DNA of 35,950 bases from NCBI GenBank assembly GCA_016191235.1, contig JACPOZ010000064.1, forward strand, positions 1 through 35,950. The letters run 5' to 3'. Both the position numbers and the translations under genes were made by a program. Positions 19,848 to 28,529 of the stretch are shown one piece after another. The notes beneath the pieces were generated by a model. The model ran no database searches and was not told the origin of the DNA. It saw nothing but the letters and a program-made list of their open reading frames with translations. Position 1 is the stretch's first letter. Every line of letters starts with the position of its first letter. This DNA is from Gammaproteobacteria bacterium. GTDB lineage: Bacteria; Pseudomonadota; Gammaproteobacteria; Ga0077554; Ga007554.

Positions 19848-19863
19848 AACTTTTTAAAAAGTT
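19848..19863. promoter_or_regulatory. 16-bp perfect palindrome before antitoxin 1, likely operator
   Basis: AACTTTTTAAAAAGTT is self-complementary over all 16 bases and ends 10 bp upstream of the antitoxin start codon. Type II TA operons are usually autorepressed through such palindromes. No binding data exist, so the operator role is inferred. Confidence 0.5.
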
Positions 19864-20009
19864 GATCTTTCCCTTCTTAACCGCTGGCGGCCTGTTTGTC
19901 TAGCGGTACGATTGCCACACTTATGCGGTGTTTGGCGATCATAGCATCAATCAGCTTGATAACGGTGTCCTGTCCGCCAAACGTTTTTGACCGCAGCGTC
20001 AAATGGTTA

Positions 20010-20312
20010 CTATTCCCAAGGCGTGTTGTTTTGCCCCGCCAGAGCGCGGCTGCCGTGCACGACCATCACAATCTCGATGGCATCGGAGCGCAGCCGGTAA
20101 ATGATGCGATAGCCCTGATAAATCACTTCGCGGATGTGCGGGTTCTTGGCCTCCGGCATCGCCCGGCCGCTGCGCGGAAACTGCGGCAAGTGGCGGGTGG
20201 CGTGCAGCAGGCGTTCAACAAAGGGGTGAGCGTAAGCAGGAGAGTCTTGCGCGATGTAATCGCGAATATGCTCTACGTCCAGCAAAGCCCGCCGCGACCA
20301 GATCACCTTCAT
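20010..20312 (-). CDS. RelE/ParE-family toxin (TA pair 2)
   Basis: The 100-residue protein starts MKVIWSRRALLDVEHIRDYI and has FPRSGRAMPEAKNPHIREVI, then YQGYRIIYRL and IVMVVHGSRAL, a clear ParE-like layout with the conserved GR, RE and YRIIY elements. It starts in a 4-nt overlap (ATGA) with its antitoxin gene. The toxin is intact in length, with no visible lesion. Confidence 0.9.
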   Translation of the reverse strand: MKVIWSRRALLDVEHIRDYIAQDSPAYAHPFVERLLHATRHLPQFPRSGRAMPEAKNPHIREVIYQGYRIIYRLRSDAIEIVMVVHGSRALAGQNNTPWE

Positions 20313-20497
20313 GAGGGACGCTTGCCCAGTAGCTGTTGTTCCACTTCCTCTTGCGTGTAGGTGCGACCCTCATCGAGATCACGCAAACCCTCTTCGAGTT
20401 TTTGCCGGACGTAGAGGGCGTACATGACATCGTCAAACGTCGCCTGCTCCGGCAGATGATCGGCGATATCGTGGACGATTTGCTTAACGGTTTGCAT
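20309..20497 (-). CDS. Antitoxin of TA pair 2
   Basis: The 62-residue acidic helical protein (MQTVKQIVHDIADHLPEQAT, then FDDVMYALYVRQKLEEGLRD) follows a GAGGAGAG ribosome-binding site at about 20503-20512. Its MYALYV core resembles that of the antitoxin at 19658. It is translationally coupled to the toxin by ATGA. No classic RHH or AbrB motif is obvious, so the DNA-binding mode is uncertain. Confidence 0.85.
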   Translation of the reverse strand: MQTVKQIVHDIADHLPEQATFDDVMYALYVRQKLEEGLRDLDEGRTYTQEEVEQQLLGKRPS

Positions 20498-20509
20498 GAT
20501 GAACTCTCC

Positions 20510-20602
20510 TCACGAAGCGTGTTGAATCACGGTATCCAGCATCTCCATTACAAATTTCTGCCTGGCCCGTGGTAACGGATGGATCTGCTCGTCTCCTGCC
20601 AT
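20510..20602 (-). CDS. Possible 30-codon ORF before antitoxin 2
   Basis: An ATG at 20602 opens 30 codons (MAGDEQIHPLPRARQKFVME and a short helical tail) ending 13 nt before the antitoxin start. No good ribosome-binding site precedes it. It may be a remnant of another antitoxin or chance. Confidence 0.2.
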   Translation of the reverse strand: MAGDEQIHPLPRARQKFVMEMLDTVIQHAS

Positions 20603-20809
20603 GGTGGGTACGGGCAGGCATAGTATACCTTGGTTGAAGGTGCAGGGGGGTACTGTGGGTGCCGCACCCCGCGTGGGGCATCAGCACTGAGTCTGTTTCA
20701 TCATCATGACACATCGGCCTGGCACTCTATTGCTTCGGGGATAGTGTCCATGATTTTACGTGTCGTCTGGGTTCTATGCGGGTTGGGCGGTGTCGTGCCC
20801 GCCGCATTG

Positions 20810-21534
20810 GCCGGCGGCTACACCACCGGCGCCGTCCAGCCGTCGCTGTTCAATCCCGTCATCGACAGCGGCTATTTCCTGTCCCAGGCGGCGCTGGGGT
20901 CGCTATCGACGCTGCCCGCCACCCTCACCTCCGGGGTGGGGCTGGGGAATTCGCCCTACAACACCCTCGCCGGCGACCCGGTCCACATGGTCACCGGCAA
21001 CCTCTACCACACCGAGCGCGACATCCGCATCAAGGGCCGCGGCGGCCTGCCGCTGGTGTTCGAGCGCAGCTACAACAGCCGCGCCGCCACCGACGGCCCG
21101 CTGGGCTACGGCTGGACGCACAGCTTCAACCACGCCTTCACCTTCAGCGATGACAACGCCAACGGCGCGGCCGACCCCGCAGACAGCGATGGGATCACCT
21201 CCAGCGTCACCTGGACCGACGGCAGCGGCGCGCAGCGCTTCATCCGCGTGGCGGGGGGGGCGATGGCAGCTACACCCTGCGCGAGAAGAACGGCCTCGCC
21301 TACACCTTCGAGTCCGTGGCGGGCACGGTGGGGCAGAAGGCCCGGCTGCTCAGGATCGCCGACCGCACCGGCAACGCCCTCACCCTCAACTACGCAGGCA
21401 GCCTCTTGAGCGGCGTCAGCGACGCCCTGGGCCGCAGCCTCACCTTCAGCTACGCAGGCGGCCGCATCAGCCAGATCGGCGACTGGACCGGCCGCGCCCA
21501 CCAGTACCGGTACGACGCCAGCGGCAACCTCGCC
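20810..21534 (+). repeat. Direct duplicate of Rhs segment 13556-14350
   Basis: It aligns without gaps to 13556-14001 and 14072-14350, with scattered substitutions. The 70 bp missing here lie between a GGG and a GGGGG run in the parent, suggesting slippage or short-homology deletion. Confidence 0.9.
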
Positions 21535-21580
21535 GGCGCCAGCCATCGCTCGCTTACGCGTCGCTTCCATGGCTGGCGCC
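21535..21580. repeat. 12-bp perfect inverted repeat at the break of the Rhs copy
   Basis: GGCGCCAGCCAT (21535-21546) and ATGGCTGGCGCC (21569-21580) surround a 22-nt loop. The repeat begins exactly where similarity to the parent Rhs gene ends, so it marks the recombination junction. It has no T-run and is unlikely to be a simple terminator. Confidence 0.7.
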
Positions 21581-21691
21581 AAAGTCAAGCTCAATGCAAG
21601 CCAGAGAATAGCACCACTCTGCTCTTAAACGTTACTGGCAGACCGGCACCAATAACGGTAAGATAAGCCATTGATCTATCGAACCCGTGTT

Positions 21692-22459
21692 ATGACTGTC
21701 ACCATCAAAACCCCTGAAGAAATTGAGAAAATGCGGATTGCGGGTCGTCTTGCGGCGGATGTGCTGCATATGATTGCGCCCCATGTGCAGCCTGGCATCA
21801 CCACCGGCGAACTGGACCGCCTGTGCCACGAACATATAGTCAATGTGCAGCAGGCGATCCCCGCGCCGCTCAATTATCACGGCTTTCCAAAATCCATTTG
21901 CACTTCGCTCAATCATCAGGTGTGCCATGGCATCCCCGGCGACAAGGTGCTGAAAAACGGTGATATCGTCAATATCGACATCACCGTGATCAAGGATGCC
22001 TACCACGGCGATACCAGCAAGATGTTTTTTGTCGGGGAGCCATCGGTGGTCGCCAAACGAGTGGCACGTATCAGCTATGAATGCATGCGTATCGGCATCG
22101 AGATGGTCAGGCCCGGCATACGTCTGGGTGACATAGGGCATGCCATCCAACGTCACGCCGAGTCCAACAACTGCTCGGTGGTGCGTGAATATTGTGGTCA
22201 CGGCATTGGCCGCGTGTTTCACGAAGATCCCCAGGTACTGCACTACGGCACGCCGGGCACCGGTTTGGCGCTGGAGCCGGGAATGACATTCACCATCGAG
22301 CCGATGATCAACGCCGGAAAGCGCCATGTGAAGCTGCTGCCCGATGGGTGGACGGTCGTGACCAAGGATCGCAGCCTGTCGGCACAATGGGAGCACACCG
22401 TGCTGGTCACCGATAGCGGTGTTGAAGTTTTGACCAAGCGGCCCGAGGATGACATCTAA
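21692..22459 (+). CDS. map: Methionine aminopeptidase type I
   Basis: Map removes the initiator methionine from nascent proteins using two metal ions. The product (255 residues) begins MTVTIKTPEEIEKMRIAGRL at ATG 21692, matching E. coli Map; a TTG 21 nt upstream is less likely. Metal ligands are visible in NGDIVNIDITV (Asp), YHGDTSKMF (Asp), the His of YCGHGIGRVFHE, EPGMTFTIEP (Glu) and QWEHTVLV (Glu). It overlaps glnD by 11 nt. In E. coli the map-glnD pair lies next to rpsB; here debris of Rhs and TA genes is on that side. Confidence 0.97.
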   Translation: MTVTIKTPEEIEKMRIAGRLAADVLHMIAPHVQPGITTGELDRLCHEHIVNVQQAIPAPLNYHGFPKSICTSLNHQVCHGIPGDKVLKNGDIVNIDITVIKDAYHGDTSKMFFVGEPSVVAKRVARISYECMRIGIEMVRPGIRLGDIGHAIQRHAESNNCSVVREYCGHGIGRVFHEDPQVLHYGTPGTGLALEPGMTFTIEPMINAGKRHVKLLPDGWTVVTKDRSLSAQWEHTVLVTDSGVEVLTKRPEDDI

Positions 22460-25112
22460 CAACCCGCCCCTGTTTGACAAGACAGCCTTTGAAGATACCC
22501 TGAACAAGGGCGGCAACTCTCTCCCGCTATTCCGCGCCACCCTGCAAGCGGCCCATCAGGCGATTAAAGAGCGCTTCCTCAATGGCACGCCTGCCGCCGA
22601 ACTGGTGCGCAGCCGTGCCGAAGTCATTGATTATTTCGTAATCCAGGCGTGGCACCGGCTGGTCATCAATAGGGATAGCGATGATCTTGCCCTGGTAGCG
22701 GTGGGCGGCTACGGGCGCGGCGAACTCCACCCCGGCTCGGATATCGACCTGCTGGTACTGCTGCGCGACAACAATCATCAAATCTATCAGGAACGCCTCG
22801 AACGGTTTTTGGTGTTCCTCTGGGATATCGGCCTGGAGGTGGGGCATAGCGTGCGCTCGTTGCAGGAGTGCGTATCCGAGTCCGAGCGTGACATCACAGT
22901 GGCGACCAACCTCATGGAAGCGCGCCTGCTGGACGGGCCACAGCCGTTATTCGAGGCGATGCGCACCGCCACGGGACCAGGACGGATCTGGCCTAGCCGG
23001 CGCTTTTTCGAAGCAAAATGGCAGGAGCAGATCGCCCGGCACGCCAAATATCATGACACCGCCTACAATCTGGAACCGAACGTCAAGGAAGGGCCGGGCG
23101 GGCTGCGCGACATCCAGATGATCGGCTGGGTGGCGAAGCGCCATTTTGGCGCCACCACCCTACATGATCTGGTCGATCATGGATTCCTCACTGAATCCGA
23201 GTATCAGGCGCTGATCGCTGGCCAGAATTTTCTCTGGCAGGTAAGGTTCATGCTGCATACTTTGAGCGGCCGGCGCGAGGACAGACTGCTGTTTGATCAT
23301 CAACACGCCCTGGCGCAGCAGTTCGGCTACCATGACGAGGAGCACCGGCTCGCCGTTGAACAGTTCATGAAAGAGTATTACCGCACCATCATGGAGTTGA
23401 GCCGGCTCAATGAAATGCTGCTGCAACTCTTCCAGGAGGCCATCCTCTATGCGGACAGCGAGGCGGTGGCAGCGCCTATCAACAACCGCTTTCAGGCGCG
23501 CAACGGATTCATCGAGGTAACGCACGACGGCGTGTTCCGGCGTTATCCTTTTGCCTTGCTGGAAATCTTCCTGTTGCTGCAACAGCACCGGGAGTTGAAG
23601 GGGGTGCGCGCCACGACCATCCGCCTGATCCGCGACCACCGTTACCTGATCGACGACGCCTTCCGCAATGACCTGCGCAACCGCAGCCTGTTTATGGAGA
23701 TCATGCGCCAGCCACGAGGCATCACCCACGAACTGCGGCGCATGAACCGCTATGGTGTGCTTGCCGCCTATGCGCCGATGTTCGGCGCTATCGTCGGCCA
23801 GATGCAATACGATTTATTCCACGTGTATACCGTGGATGAACATACGCTGATGGTGGTGCGCAACCTGCGCCGTTTAACAGTGCCGGAGTTCGCCCACGAA
23901 CTCCCCCTGTGCAGCGACATTGTGCAGCGCATACCCAAACCCGAGATCCTGAACCTGGCCGGATTTTTCCATGACATCGCCAAGGGCCGAGGTGGAGATC
24001 ATTCCGAACTCGGCGCGCATGATGCCATGGAATTCTGCCTGCATCACGGCATGAGCCAGTATGACGCACGCTTCGTCGGCTGGCTGGTAAAACACCACCT
24101 CATCATGTCCAGCACCGCGCAGCGCAAGGATATCTCGGATCCCCAGGTAATCGCCGCCTTCGCCGCGACAGTCGGAGATCAGGCGCACCTGGATTACCTC
24201 TACCTGCTCACCGTGGCAGATATCCGCGGCACCAATCCGACGCTATGGAATAGCTGGAAAGATTCTCTGCTGACGGAACTCTACAAATCAACCAAGCGCG
24301 CATTGCGGCGCGGCCTGGAACATGTCATCGACAGTAGCGAGCGGATCACCGGGGTCAAGCAACAGGCGTCCGCCCTGTTAAAACAACACGCACTCGACGA
24401 TGCGTCCATTGAGAAGCTATGGCACGAGTTGGGCGATGACTATTTTCTGCGCCACTCCGCCGATGAAATAGCCTGGCACAGCCAAGCCATCAGCCACTGT
24501 TCCCCGACGGGTTTGCCGCTGGTACTGGTGCGCCAGCAAGCCCCGCGCGGCGGCACGGAAATCTTCATCTACACCTATGATCAGGATCATCTCTTTGCCA
24601 CCACGACCCAGGCGCTTGATCAGTTGGGGCTGACCATTGTTGACGCGCGCATCATCACATCGCACAACGGTTTCACGCTGGACACCTATATAGTCCTGGA
24701 GGCGTCGGGAGAACCCATTGCCAACGCCTATCGCATTCAGGAGATTCTTGACACCCTCAAGCAACATCTTGGACAAGGCGGCGAAAAACGGGGGCATGTC
24801 AGCCGGCGCCCATCACGGCGGCTTAAATTCTTTCCAACCCCCACCGAAATCACGTTTAGCGACGACACGCGCAATCAGCGCACTGTTATGGAGCTGATCA
24901 CCGCAGATCGGCCTGGGCTGCTCTCGCGCATTGGCCAGGCCTTCATGGAGTGCGGAATACGCCTGCAAAACGCCAAAATCGCCACCTTCGGTGCGCGCGC
25001 CGAAGACGTGTTTTTTGTCACCGATAAAAATAATCAGCCATTACAGTTAGAAACACAGTTTGACTGCCTGCGTGAAACCGTTGTTAGATATCTGGACAAA
25101 AAAGAGGGTTGA
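22449..25112 (+). CDS. glnD: [Protein-PII] uridylyltransferase / uridylyl-removing enzyme
   Basis: GlnD senses glutamine and adds or removes UMP on PII proteins, controlling nitrogen assimilation. The 887-residue protein has the nucleotidyltransferase motif GGYGRGELHPGSDIDLLVLL near residues 86-105, the HD hydrolase motif FFHDIAKGRGGDHSELG near 507, and two C-terminal ACT domains (about 700-770 and 810-880, the latter starting MELITADRPGLLSRIG). Length matches the family (890 in E. coli). The start ATG overlaps the map stop by 11 nt, giving a two-gene operon. Confidence 0.97.
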   Translation: MTSNNPPLFDKTAFEDTLNKGGNSLPLFRATLQAAHQAIKERFLNGTPAAELVRSRAEVIDYFVIQAWHRLVINRDSDDLALVAVGGYGRGELHPGSDIDLLVLLRDNNHQIYQERLERFLVFLWDIGLEVGHSVRSLQECVSESERDITVATNLMEARLLDGPQPLFEAMRTATGPGRIWPSRRFFEAKWQEQIARHAKYHDTAYNLEPNVKEGPGGLRDIQMIGWVAKRHFGATTLHDLVDHGFLTESEYQALIAGQNFLWQVRFMLHTLSGRREDRLLFDHQHALAQQFGYHDEEHRLAVEQFMKEYYRTIMELSRLNEMLLQLFQEAILYADSEAVAAPINNRFQARNGFIEVTHDGVFRRYPFALLEIFLLLQQHRELKGVRATTIRLIRDHRYLIDDAFRNDLRNRSLFMEIMRQPRGITHELRRMNRYGVLAAYAPMFGAIVGQMQYDLFHVYTVDEHTLMVVRNLRRLTVPEFAHELPLCSDIVQRIPKPEILNLAGFFHDIAKGRGGDHSELGAHDAMEFCLHHGMSQYDARFVGWLVKHHLIMSSTAQRKDISDPQVIAAFAATVGDQAHLDYLYLLTVADIRGTNPTLWNSWKDSLLTELYKSTKRALRRGLEHVIDSSERITGVKQQASALLKQHALDDASIEKLWHELGDDYFLRHSADEIAWHSQAISHCSPTGLPLVLVRQQAPRGGTEIFIYTYDQDHLFATTTQALDQLGLTIVDARIITSHNGFTLDTYIVLEASGEPIANAYRIQEILDTLKQHLGQGGEKRGHVSRRPSRRLKFFPTPTEITFSDDTRNQRTVMELITADRPGLLSRIGQAFMECGIRLQNAKIATFGARAEDVFFVTDKNNQPLQLETQFDCLRETVVRYLDKKEG

Positions 25113-25181
25113 GCGGATACTAAACCACGCAGCAGGTTAAATCTCTCCGGCACATTCGCAAGGAAAGGGAGGTGGCAGGAT

Positions 25182-28118
25182 ATGCGCAACAGCCAGGCCG
25201 CGCTTCTTGTGTCGGCCATAGCACTACTGGCCGTCGCGGCCTTCGTCGCGCCTGGTTTCTCCGGCAACGTCCGCGCCGCACAGCCTCTCCCCGCACCGAA
25301 GGCGTCTGACAAAATCCCGCCTGCCCTCTTTGCTCCCGGCAAAACCGCTCGTGCAATCATCGTGGAAAGTTATGGAAAATCGCCACTCACTTTCGACGTT
25401 AACCGGGGCCAGACCAATGCCCGTGTAAAGTTCCTGTCGCGCGGCAACGGCCACACCCTGTTTTTAACTCCGCGCGAGGCCGTGCTGGTCTTGCACGAGA
25501 CTATCGCAACCGGAAAAAAAACCGGCAGCGTACTACGCATGAAGCTGGCAGGCGCCAATCCCAGCCCCAAAATAACGGGGATAGAAAGGCAACCCGGCCA
25601 GAGCAATTATTTCATCGGCAATGATCCCAATAAGTGGCGCGCCCAGGTACCCCGCTATGCACGGGTAACTTACCAGGATGTCTATCCCGGCGTGGATCTG
25701 GTCTACTATGGCAATCAGCGCCAATTGGAATACGATTTTGTCGTCGCTCCCGGCATCGACCCCCGAATGATTACGCTTGCTTTCGAGGGGACGCCGGGAA
25801 CGTCACTGAAAATCGACGCCCAGGGCGACCTGGTTTTGCCCGCTGCCAGCGGTGAAATCCGCCAGCACAAGCCACACATTTACCAGGTTATTAACGGCGT
25901 CAAAAAGAGTGTCGCTGGCAATTATGCGCTCAAGAACAAACATGCAGTTGGCTTTCAGATCGCCGCCTATGATGCCAGCAAATCGCTCATCATTGATCCG
26001 GTGCTTTCCTGGTCCACCTACCTTGGCGGCAACGGTAACGATTCAGGCAACGGGATTGCCGTGGACACCGCAGGCAATGCCTATATTACTGGCAACACCT
26101 TCTCCACCAACTTCCCCGCAACCGGCGCCACGAGCTTGTCCGGAGTAGGAGTAAGCGATGTCTTCGTCACAAAGCTGGATAACAGTGGCGCACTGGTCTA
26201 CTCCACCTATTTGGGCGGCAGCAACATAGACGAAGGACGCGGTATCGCCGTGGATACGAGCGGTAACGCCTATGTAACAGGCAATACCTTATCAAACAAC
26301 TTCCCCACCAAGTCGGCTTTCCAAACCACCCCCCTTGGGGGCGACAACGCCTTCGTCACGAAACTGGATAACAATGGCATGCTGGTCTACTCCACCTATT
26401 TGGGCGGCAGTGGCAATGACTTGGGAAACGGCATCGCCGTGGACACGTTAGGCAATGCGTATATCACTGGCAGTACCGGATCGTCTGATTTCCCCACAGC
26501 AGCTCCCTTCCAAGGTACCAAAGGCGGCACTCTGGCGGCTGATTTCGATGCTTTTATAACAAAACTGAATTCTGCGGGATCAGCACTCGTCTATTCCACC
26601 TACCTTGGCGGCGGACGCAATGACGAAGGCACCAGCATCGCCGTGGACAATGCCGGCAATGCCTACGTGACGGGTTTTACCATGTCTGCCACGGGCGACC
26701 CCGCATCGAAGAGCTTCCCTGTAACCACGCCAGCCTTCCAGGCCAGCTTCGCCGGTGGAGGCGATGCCTTCGTCACGAAATTGAATGCCGCAGGATCAGT
26801 GCTCGCCTACTCCACCTACCTCGGCGGCAGTAGCGGTGAACAAGGCACGGCTATCGCCGTGGACGCATCGGGTGGAATCTATGTAACAGGCACCACGCGC
26901 TCAACCGACTTTCCGGTAACATCTTCAGCCTTTCAAACCCGCTTTGGCGGAAATGAAGATGTCTTTGTCACCAAACTGAATGCTAGCCTCACCGCACCTG
27001 ATTATTCCACCTACCTCGGCGGCAGCGACAACGACCTGGGCTACGGTATCACCGTAGATGGCGATGGCAATGCTTATATGACTGGCGTTACCTGGTCACC
27101 CACCTTCCCCACCGCGAATCCCACCCAGCCTGCCTTTGGCGGCGGACTTTCCGATGTCTTCGTAACCAGATTGAACGCCACAGGCGCTGCGCTCATCTAT
27201 TCCACGTATCTCGGCGGCACGGGCAATGATGCGGGCTACGGCATCGCTGTGAACACCTCTCGCGCCATCTACCTCACTGGCACCACCCCATCGACAAACT
27301 TTCCTACCACGTCAAGCGCCTTCCAGTCTCTGCCCGGCGGCCTGGACGACGCCTTCGCAACAAAGATCACCGCCCCCGGCCTTGCCGACCTTGCTGTCAC
27401 AAAAACCGGCACGCCAAACCCGGTGACGGCGGGAAGCAATCTCACCTACACCATCACCGTAACCAATAACGGCCCCGACACCGCCACGGGCGTCACACTT
27501 AGAGATGCCCTGCCTGCTGGCGGAACCCTTATCTCCGCATCGCCGAGTCAAGGTAGTTGCAGCGGCGCCACCTGTGCTTTGGGAACACTCAATAAGGGCG
27601 CCAGTGCAACTCTCACTATCGTCATGATCCCCACGGCAGCGGGGACGCTCAGCAATGCCGCCACAGCGACAGAAAACGAAAACGACCCTGACGCAGCGAA
27701 CAACCGTGCCGCGGCAAACATCACAGCAACTGCCGCGCCCTCCTCCGGTGACAGCGACACAACTGCCGGTAACGGCGGCGGCTGTTTCATCGCCACCGCC
27801 GCGTATGGATCATATCTCGACCCCCACGTGCAAACGCTTAGGGAATTCAGGGACAGGGTACTCATGCCCCATCGTGCAGGTAGGGCGATTGTTGATCTAT
27901 ACTACAAATATTCACCCCCGATTGCGGATCTAATCGCACATCATGAAAGCCTGAAGATCGCCACCAGGGTAGCCCTGACTCCCGTGATATACACCGTAAT
28001 GCATCCCTTTGCCGCCGGTGTATTTTTACTTGGAATTTTGGGAATGACGGGATATAAACTGCGCGATCGAAGGCGTTTTTTGAATAATCGGATTCGGAAT
28101 ATTACAGCGATTCAGTAG
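25182..28118 (+). CDS. Large secreted SBBP beta-propeller protein with DUF11 and CFI-box C-terminus
   Basis: The 978-residue protein starts after GGGAGGTGGCAGGAT. It has a signal peptide (about residues 1-32), then a domain with FDVNRGQTNARVKFLSRGNG seen at the start of SBBP proteins (DUF7948-like). Seven SBBP repeats follow from about residue 275, each opening (V/I)YSTYLGG and continuing GIAVDxxGNAYVTGxTxSxxFP, predicted to form a beta-propeller. A DUF11-like domain (about 730-850, VTKTGTPNPVTAGSNLTYTI) and a C-terminal region with GGGCFIATAAYGSYLDP, the CFI-box motif, and a final membrane helix with a basic tail complete it. It is a probable cell-surface or envelope protein of unknown role. 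It is not clearly an IPTL substrate, since the IPTLxxWG motif is absent. Confidence 0.85.
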   Translation: MRNSQAALLVSAIALLAVAAFVAPGFSGNVRAAQPLPAPKASDKIPPALFAPGKTARAIIVESYGKSPLTFDVNRGQTNARVKFLSRGNGHTLFLTPREAVLVLHETIATGKKTGSVLRMKLAGANPSPKITGIERQPGQSNYFIGNDPNKWRAQVPRYARVTYQDVYPGVDLVYYGNQRQLEYDFVVAPGIDPRMITLAFEGTPGTSLKIDAQGDLVLPAASGEIRQHKPHIYQVINGVKKSVAGNYALKNKHAVGFQIAAYDASKSLIIDPVLSWSTYLGGNGNDSGNGIAVDTAGNAYITGNTFSTNFPATGATSLSGVGVSDVFVTKLDNSGALVYSTYLGGSNIDEGRGIAVDTSGNAYVTGNTLSNNFPTKSAFQTTPLGGDNAFVTKLDNNGMLVYSTYLGGSGNDLGNGIAVDTLGNAYITGSTGSSDFPTAAPFQGTKGGTLAADFDAFITKLNSAGSALVYSTYLGGGRNDEGTSIAVDNAGNAYVTGFTMSATGDPASKSFPVTTPAFQASFAGGGDAFVTKLNAAGSVLAYSTYLGGSSGEQGTAIAVDASGGIYVTGTTRSTDFPVTSSAFQTRFGGNEDVFVTKLNASLTAPDYSTYLGGSDNDLGYGITVDGDGNAYMTGVTWSPTFPTANPTQPAFGGGLSDVFVTRLNATGAALIYSTYLGGTGNDAGYGIAVNTSRAIYLTGTTPSTNFPTTSSAFQSLPGGLDDAFATKITAPGLADLAVTKTGTPNPVTAGSNLTYTITVTNNGPDTATGVTLRDALPAGGTLISASPSQGSCSGATCALGTLNKGASATLTIVMIPTAAGTLSNAATATENENDPDAANNRAAANITATAAPSSGDSDTTAGNGGGCFIATAAYGSYLDPHVQTLREFRDRVLMPHRAGRAIVDLYYKYSPPIADLIAHHESLKIATRVALTPVIYTVMHPFAAGVFLLGILGMTGYKLRDRRRFLNNRIRNITAIQ

Positions 28119-28196
28119 TGCCTTGACCCAGCAGCCTGTCTGACTTAGGGGATCGTAGCGAGAAAGTGGGAGAGCGAGGACAGTTTTCCGCTATTT

Positions 28197-28512
28197 TTAA
28201 GTTGAATACACGATATATTTACCGCATTTACGTGGATACCCCACTACTTTTTTCTGTGGAATTTGCGTGTTATTCATCTGTTCAAGGACGAAACCTATAA
28301 AGCTATCGTCGGTGACACTTTGCCCTGAAAGATTGATGGTAAAAGCGGCGATATCCTCAAGCGCGTTGCGGTGGTCCGCCATCCATTTAAAAACCTTTGT
28401 AATTACCCAACGGTCCACCGCCACCTTTTCCTTGGCCACCTTGCGCTTGGGATCAGGCAAGATACCGCTGTCTACCAGGATAGCATCGAGCTTTTGGGTA
28501 AAGTTCGGAGGC
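28197..28512 (-). pseudogene. EAL-domain (c-di-GMP phosphodiesterase) fragment
   Basis: About 80 codons on the minus strand read DRWVITKVFKWMADHRNALE followed by INLSGQSVTDDSFIGFVLEQ, a clear internal piece of an EAL domain around the DRWV and NLSGQS motifs. The upstream EAL motif and the downstream catalytic residues are missing. A stop codon precedes the fragment at 28513-28515, and the frame diverges after QIPQKK. It is therefore a decayed remnant lying between the SBBP gene and the porin operon. Confidence 0.75.
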
Positions 28513-28529
28513 TAGACAAAGCCAGACGC

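Larger units (their letters stand above)
20750..21666 (+). pseudogene. Truncated second copy of Rhs barrel start, frameshifted
   Basis: From ATG 20750 a signal-peptide-like start (MILRVVWVLCGLGG, ending in ALAGG) is joined directly to the Rhs segment TTGAVQPSLFNPVIDSGYFL. This segment is a near-identical copy of 13556-14350 in the large Rhs gene. A 70-bp deletion between G runs (leaving G8 at 21253-21260) shifts the frame, after which the original frame resumes and runs to 21666. Homology to the Rhs gene ends at 21534, followed by a hairpin and unrelated codons. It lacks the transglutaminase-like domain, most YD repeats and any toxin. It looks like an orphan cassette from a duplication or recombination. 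Confidence 0.85.

Noticed and set aside
19880-20009. Possible short minus-strand peptide (KTFGGQDTVIKLIDAMIAK region) between the two TA pairs
   Set aside because: It overlaps the end of toxin 2 and has no clear start or ribosome-binding site; possibly a remnant, but not supportable as a gene.
20716-20746. Sigma-54-like promoter (TGGCAC ... TTGC) upstream of the truncated Rhs copy
   Set aside because: TGGCAC is followed by TTGC after 4 nt instead of the required 5, and sigma-54 promoters tolerate spacing changes poorly.
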